Shown here: positions 15,101-16,116 of the stretch, piece by piece
Numbering within the stretch: the first letter of the stretch is position 1
Layout of the letters: the number at the start of each line of letters is the position of its first letter
Origin: Verrucomicrobia bacterium UBA7008
GTDB lineage: Bacteria; Verrucomicrobiota; Kiritimatiellia; RFP12; UBA1067
Reading direction: 5' to 3'
NCBI GenBank assembly: GCA_002449695.1
Contig: DJXI01000090.1
Coordinates: 345 to 16,460, forward strand
DNA length: 16,116 bases
Notes under the pieces: generated by a model
Databases searched by the model: none
The model's input: the letters and a program-made list of their open reading frames with translations, nothing else
Told to the model about the DNA's origin: nothing
Translations under genes and position numbers: made by a program

Positions 15101-15277
15101 TGACTGGGGGAAGCGTTGACTGGGGGAAGCGGCGTCTCGCCGCTTGCTACAAAAAGGAAAAGTTCAATTTTATAAAGAAGCGGCGGGACGCCGCTTCCCC
15201 CAGTCAGGGCGAGGAGTGTAGCGTTTTGACAGAAGCGGCGGGACGCCGCTTCCCCCAGTCAGCCCTTCCCCCAGTCA
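15101..15277. repeat. BIME B: cluster of REP units at the 3' side of the RAYT gene
   Basis: The cluster contains a truncated head (TGACTGGGGGAAGCGT, 15101-15116), a full 29-base unit (15117-15145, hairpin loop TCT), two full units in inverted orientation (15178-15206 and 15233-15261) and a truncated inverted unit CTTCCCCCAGTCA (15265-15277). The first inverted pair is separated by a 32-base A-rich spacer beginning GCTACAAAAAGGAAAAG, a longer version of the spacer in BIME C. The two inverted copies at 15194-15214 and 15265-15285 share 21 identical bases, including GGGCGAGG beyond the unit. The last truncated unit contains the stop codon of the RAYT gene. Confidence 0.92.
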
Positions 15278-15955
15278 GGGCGAGGTGTGGTGGAGAAGGT
15301 CAGCTCTCACATACGCATAGCCGACACCGCCGGCATTGCGCGGATTCCTCGCGATGTACTTGACGACATTCGCAAAATGGCGGTCGTCGCGGATCAGCCG
15401 ATCCCAGCTTTCTTTCTGCCAGAACGGACCGGAATCGCCGTTTGTGCGTCTGGCTTTGTGCGCGGTGAAGCTCTTCCATGAATGGAGAATCCCGCTTGCG
15501 GAGAAATCGCCGATCGGGCTGAACAGCGCATGCACGTGGTTGGGCATCACCGCAAATGCGTACAAGACATAGCGTTTGCCGTCGAAGTGACGCATCGCGT
15601 CGCACATCATTGCAAGATTGTCAGGTTGTCCGAGCGCGCAGGAGCCGAGTCCGTCGTCCAGCCATTTCTCCAGCACATTGCCGAAAGCTGTGATATATTC
15701 CTTTTTCTCTTCGTCGTCCCAAGGCTTAGCATGTTGGGCCAGCCAGTCGTCTCGCTCCTCCTTCAACCGTCCTATCGTGTTTTCGGGAATGGAATCGGCA
15801 AGGCGAAAGGTCACGAAAACGCAGGTGTCGCCCTGTTCCCAATGCGGGAGATTGGCGCTTCGCTTTGTGACTTCCCTTTCACGCGACATGAAACGGGGAT
15901 TCCTGTTCTCGGACGCTGCGTCAAAGGGAATCGATTCGGAATCGTGTTCGCACAT
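15275..15955 (-). CDS. REP-associated tyrosine transposase (RAYT, Y1/HUH family)
   Basis: The 226-residue protein has the HUH metal-binding motif MPNHVHAL (137-144; H140 and H142). It also has the family's C-terminal block FWQKESWDRLIRDDRHFANVVKYIARNPRNAG, with candidate catalytic tyrosine Y200. Proteins of this class nick single-stranded REP hairpins and are thought to mobilise or multiply REP/BIME elements. They are usually single-copy, domesticated and not flanked by their own terminal repeats. Here REP clusters lie directly on both sides (15101-15277 and 16021-16116), strongly supporting the assignment. ATG at 15955 has a TAAAAT box ending 7 bases upstream. A second in-frame ATG at 15889 (MSREREV) lies nearer the conserved start of the domain and is an alternative. 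The last residues and the stop codon are encoded by a REP fragment. No frameshift or missing key residue is seen, so it may be active. Confidence 0.9.
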   Translation of the reverse strand: MCEHDSESIPFDAASENRNPRFMSREREVTKRSANLPHWEQGDTCVFVTFRLADSIPENTIGRLKEERDDWLAQHAKPWDDEEKKEYITAFGNVLEKWLDDGLGSCALGQPDNLAMMCDAMRHFDGKRYVLYAFAVMPNHVHALFSPIGDFSASGILHSWKSFTAHKARRTNGDSGPFWQKESWDRLIRDDRHFANVVKYIARNPRNAGGVGYAYVRADLLHHTSP

Positions 15956-15961
15956 GACACG

Positions 15962-15967
15962 ATTTTA
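15962..15967 (-). promoter_or_regulatory. candidate -10 of the RAYT gene
   Basis: On the minus strand, TAAAAT (15967-15962) ends 7 bases before the A of the ATG at 15955, the same spacing as at the histidine kinase gene. The best -35-like sequence is TTGCTT (15991-15986) with an 18-base spacer, a weak match. If used, it would give a leaderless transcript; otherwise translation may begin at the internal ATG at 15889. Confidence 0.4.
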
Positions 15968-16020
15968 GCAAAAGCACTCTGCGGAAAGCAAGGTGAAAAT
16001 GTGATTGGAAGTGCGACTGA

Positions 16021-16116
16021 TGACTGGGGAAATCGACTGGGGGAAGCGTTGACTGGGGGAAGCGGCGTCTCGCCGCTTGTTACAAAAAGGAAAAGAAGCG
16101 GCGGGACGCCGCTTCC
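16021..16116. repeat. BIME C: REP cluster upstream of the RAYT gene (cut by window end)
   Basis: The cluster contains two partial heads in tandem (TGACTGGGGA at 16021-16030 and CGACTGGGGGAAGCGT at 16034-16049), one full unit (16050-16078, loop TCT), a 17-base spacer GTTACAAAAAGGAAAAG (16079-16095) and an inverted unit from 16096 that is truncated by the end of the window after 21 bases. Orientation and spacer match BIME B, so the RAYT gene lies between two direct copies of the same composite element. Confidence 0.92.

Noticed and set aside
15100..15363. 87-residue plus-strand frame across BIME B.
   Set aside because: It is made of repeat sequence and the antisense of the RAYT 3' end, with no independent coding evidence.

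Overview
The window looks like a chromosomal segment of a high-GC, Gram-negative-type bacterium. Secreted proteins with autotransporter-associated beta-strand repeats (PATR) combined with a REP/RAYT system suggest the Verrucomicrobiota/Kiritimatiellota part of the PVC group. That placement is an inference from gene content and style; no rRNA or other marker is present to confirm it.

Layout. Positions 1-2764 (+) hold the 3' end of an NADP-type isocitrate dehydrogenase gene (icd), followed 5 bases later by the helicase gene hrpB. Positions 2861-8115 (+) hold a tight four-gene run: homoserine dehydrogenase (hom), aspartate kinase (lysC), a CLC-type chloride channel/antiporter and the 16S rRNA methyltransferase rsmB. 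Junctions are 1 base, 8 bases and a 4-base ATGA overlap. The run meets, tail to tail at a shared CTAG, a minus-strand two-component pair: a histidine kinase (8711-10096) and its NarL/LuxR-type response regulator (8112-8714), also overlapping by ATGA. Next come two related minus-strand genes for large exported PATR proteins (10270-12426 and 12523-14991), with visibly lower GC than the housekeeping genes, most strongly in the second. The right end carries a REP-associated tyrosine transposase (RAYT, 15275-15955, minus) bracketed by paired palindromic REP repeats (BIME-like), with a third such element at 10161-10245.

How the genes work together. hom and lysC are the first and third steps of the aspartate pathway to threonine, methionine and lysine; both end in ACT-type regulatory regions. 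The kinase/regulator pair is a self-contained signalling unit of unknown stimulus, lying next to the surface-protein genes but with no direct evidence that it controls them. The two PATR genes share promoter layout, ribosome binding site, signal-peptide DNA and a central protein module. A 20-22 base palindrome lies at about -43 of both predicted promoters.

The most noteworthy parts are the RAYT/BIME system (RAYT stop codon inside a REP copy, extra tandem head motifs, one BIME in opposite orientation), a different palindromic repeat inserted in frame in hrpB, and the shared palindrome upstream of the PATR genes. I see no rRNA, tRNA, CRISPR array or phage genes. No stretch over 300 bases lacks a gene; the longest, 14992-15274, holds a promoter, a palindrome and a BIME.
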